Positions 6,109 to 7,168 of a stretch of DNA of 7,168 nt are shown in pieces. Origin of the DNA: Actinobacteria bacterium UBA4719 (GTDB taxonomy: Bacteria > Actinomycetota > Actinomycetes > Actinomycetales > Dermatophilaceae). How positions within the stretch are numbered: the stretch's first letter is position 1; every line of letters starts with the position of its first letter. The notes under the pieces were generated by a model that saw only the letters and a program-made list of their open reading frames with translations, was not told where the DNA came from and did not search any database. Where the stretch lies: assembly GCA_002404345.1 (NCBI GenBank), contig DHJN01000230.1:1-7168 (forward strand), given 5' to 3'. A program made the position numbers and the translations under genes.

Positions 6109-7104
6109 GTGGATCTAGACGCGTTCGTCTCAGCACACCAGGGCGAGTGGAGCCGCCTAGAGTACCTGGCGCGCCATGGATCGCTCAGTGGATCCGAGGC
6201 CGACGAGATCCTCGATCTGTATCAACGGGTGGCCACGCATCTGTCGGTGGTCCGTTCCGCGGCCCCGGACCCGAGCCTGGTGACCTATCTTTCATCGCTG
6301 CTTGCCCGAGCGCGAACGCGTTCTGCCGGAACGAGATCGGTGGCATGGTCAGATCTGCGGGCCTTCTTCACCGACACCTTTCCCGCAGCCCTGTACCGGA
6401 CCCGCTGGTGGTGGATCCTTACCGCAGTCACGAACCTCGGGGCAGCGGTGGTCATCGGCTGGTGGTTCCTCTCGCACCCGCAGTTCGAGTCCTCGTTGAT
6501 GTCCCCCTCCGAGATCGACAAGCTCGTGAACACGGACTTCGAGCACTACTACACCGAGTTCGCCGCATCGCACTTCGCCGCGCTGGTCTGGACTCACAAC
6601 GCCTGGCTCACGGCCATCTGCATCGCGCTCGGCGTCCTCGGCGTCCCGGTGGTCTATCTTCTCTTCGACAACGTCCTCAACCTGGGGTTCATGGGCGCGA
6701 TCATGATCAACCACCACCGGGGCGCCCTGTTCTTCGGTCTTATCCTCCCGCACGGGCTGCTGGAGCTGACGGCGGTCTTCGTGGCCGGCGCCACCGGACT
6801 GCGGTTGTTCTGGGCCTGGATCGACCCCGGCCCGCGAGCTCGTTCCGGGGCCATTGCCGAAGAAGGCCGATCCGCCATGGCGGTGGCCCTCGGCCTGGTC
6901 GTCGTGCTGGCCATCTCGGGAGTCATCGAGGCGTTCGTGACTCCCTCGCCGCTTCCCACGTGGGCGCGAATCACCATCGGCGTGCTCGTCGAGGTGGCCT
7001 TCATCGCCTACGTGTTCACAGTCGGTCGCTGGGCGTGTCAACGCGGTGCAACCGGCGACGTGGCAGCGCGCGACGCGGGTGACACGGCACCCGTCGTGGG
7101 CTGA
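6109..7104 (+). CDS. Stage II sporulation protein M (SpoIIM/DUF95) family membrane protein
   Basis: 331 residues from GTG 6109 (MDLDAFV, matching the usual N-terminus of the family), or 333 from ATG 6103. Counting from 6103, a soluble N-terminal helical region (1-100) is followed by hydrophobic stretches at about 102-123, 158-188, 194-240, 257-280 and 289-309. The middle holds the family mark LPHGLLELTAVFVAGATGLR (215-234), and a late membrane segment contains ISGVIEAFVTPSP (271-283). The tail after 310 is short, polar and Ala/Asp-rich. In Bacillus SpoIIM is part of the engulfment machinery. In actinobacteria the family is found in genomes whatever their sporulation habit, often next to RDD, MoxR and DUF58 genes, and its role is unclear. 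The frame stays open upstream to 5185, but that part is antisense to the RDD gene. No Shine-Dalgarno site is seen. Confidence 0.88.
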   Translation: MDLDAFVSAHQGEWSRLEYLARHGSLSGSEADEILDLYQRVATHLSVVRSAAPDPSLVTYLSSLLARARTRSAGTRSVAWSDLRAFFTDTFPAALYRTRWWWILTAVTNLGAAVVIGWWFLSHPQFESSLMSPSEIDKLVNTDFEHYYTEFAASHFAALVWTHNAWLTAICIALGVLGVPVVYLLFDNVLNLGFMGAIMINHHRGALFFGLILPHGLLELTAVFVAGATGLRLFWAWIDPGPRARSGAIAEEGRSAMAVALGLVVVLAISGVIEAFVTPSPLPTWARITIGVLVEVAFIAYVFTVGRWACQRGATGDVAARDAGDTAPVVG

Positions 7105-7107
7105 TCA

Positions 7108-7168
7108 GCCAAACCTAGGGACGGTGCTGGTTTTCGTGGCCAAACCTAGGGACGGTGCTGGGGTTCGT
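7108..7168. repeat. 31-bp tandem direct repeat, two copies, continuing off the window
   Basis: Copy 1 starts at 7108 and copy 2 at 7139, a period of 31. Both open with GCCAAACCTAGGGACGGTGC and then TGG. They differ at two bases (TTTTCGT in copy 1, GGTTCGT in copy 2, before the next G). The second copy reaches the window end, so more copies may follow. The array begins 4 nt after the SpoIIM stop. Each unit contains the palindrome CCTAGG. The copies abut without spacers, so this is not a CRISPR array. Short AAACC/GGTTT complementarity inside copy 1 gives at best a weak hairpin. It could be an intergenic repeat family, a site array, or the edge of a mobile or satellite element. Confidence 0.9.

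Noticed and set aside
7108..7168. A CRISPR array reading of the 31-bp repeat.
   Set aside because: The copies directly abut with no spacers, and no cas gene is present.

Overview
The window is high-GC DNA that is dense with genes. It has short gaps, GTG as well as ATG starts, and tight gene junctions. The protein families (actinobacterial-type adenosine deaminase and thymidine phosphorylase, a START-like SRPBCC protein, a divergent RDD/SpoIIM pair) point to an actinobacterium. A Nocardioidaceae-like or related lineage is only a guess. No rRNA, tRNA, CRISPR array, transposase or phage gene was seen, and no gap exceeds 300 bases.

Left part (1-4700, all + strand): the C-terminal end of an acyl-CoA mutase large subunit is followed by seven 16-bp tandem repeats, the first of which contains the mutase stop codon. 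Then come an M20D amidohydrolase, cytidine deaminase (cdd), thymidine phosphorylase (deoA) and adenosine deaminase (add). The last four are 59 nt apart or less, or overlap, and look like one nucleoside-salvage operon: deaminate cytidine and adenosine nucleosides, then phosphorolyse pyrimidine deoxynucleosides. The add gene is broken. About 100 codons, including the HAGE and GHG active-site region, are missing, and the two remaining parts are in different frames.

Right part: a convergent minus-strand pair, an RDD membrane protein followed by an SRPBCC/START-like protein (6027 down to 4710), is probably one transcript. Divergent from it is a SpoIIM-family (stage II sporulation protein M-like) membrane protein (about 6109-7104, +), possibly made from a leaderless mRNA. 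Immediately after its stop codon a 31-bp direct repeat begins and runs off the window end.

The least explained elements are the two unrelated tandem repeats, each placed directly at a gene's stop codon, and the deletion in add. I saw no convincing new multi-gene system; the other genes belong to recognisable families.
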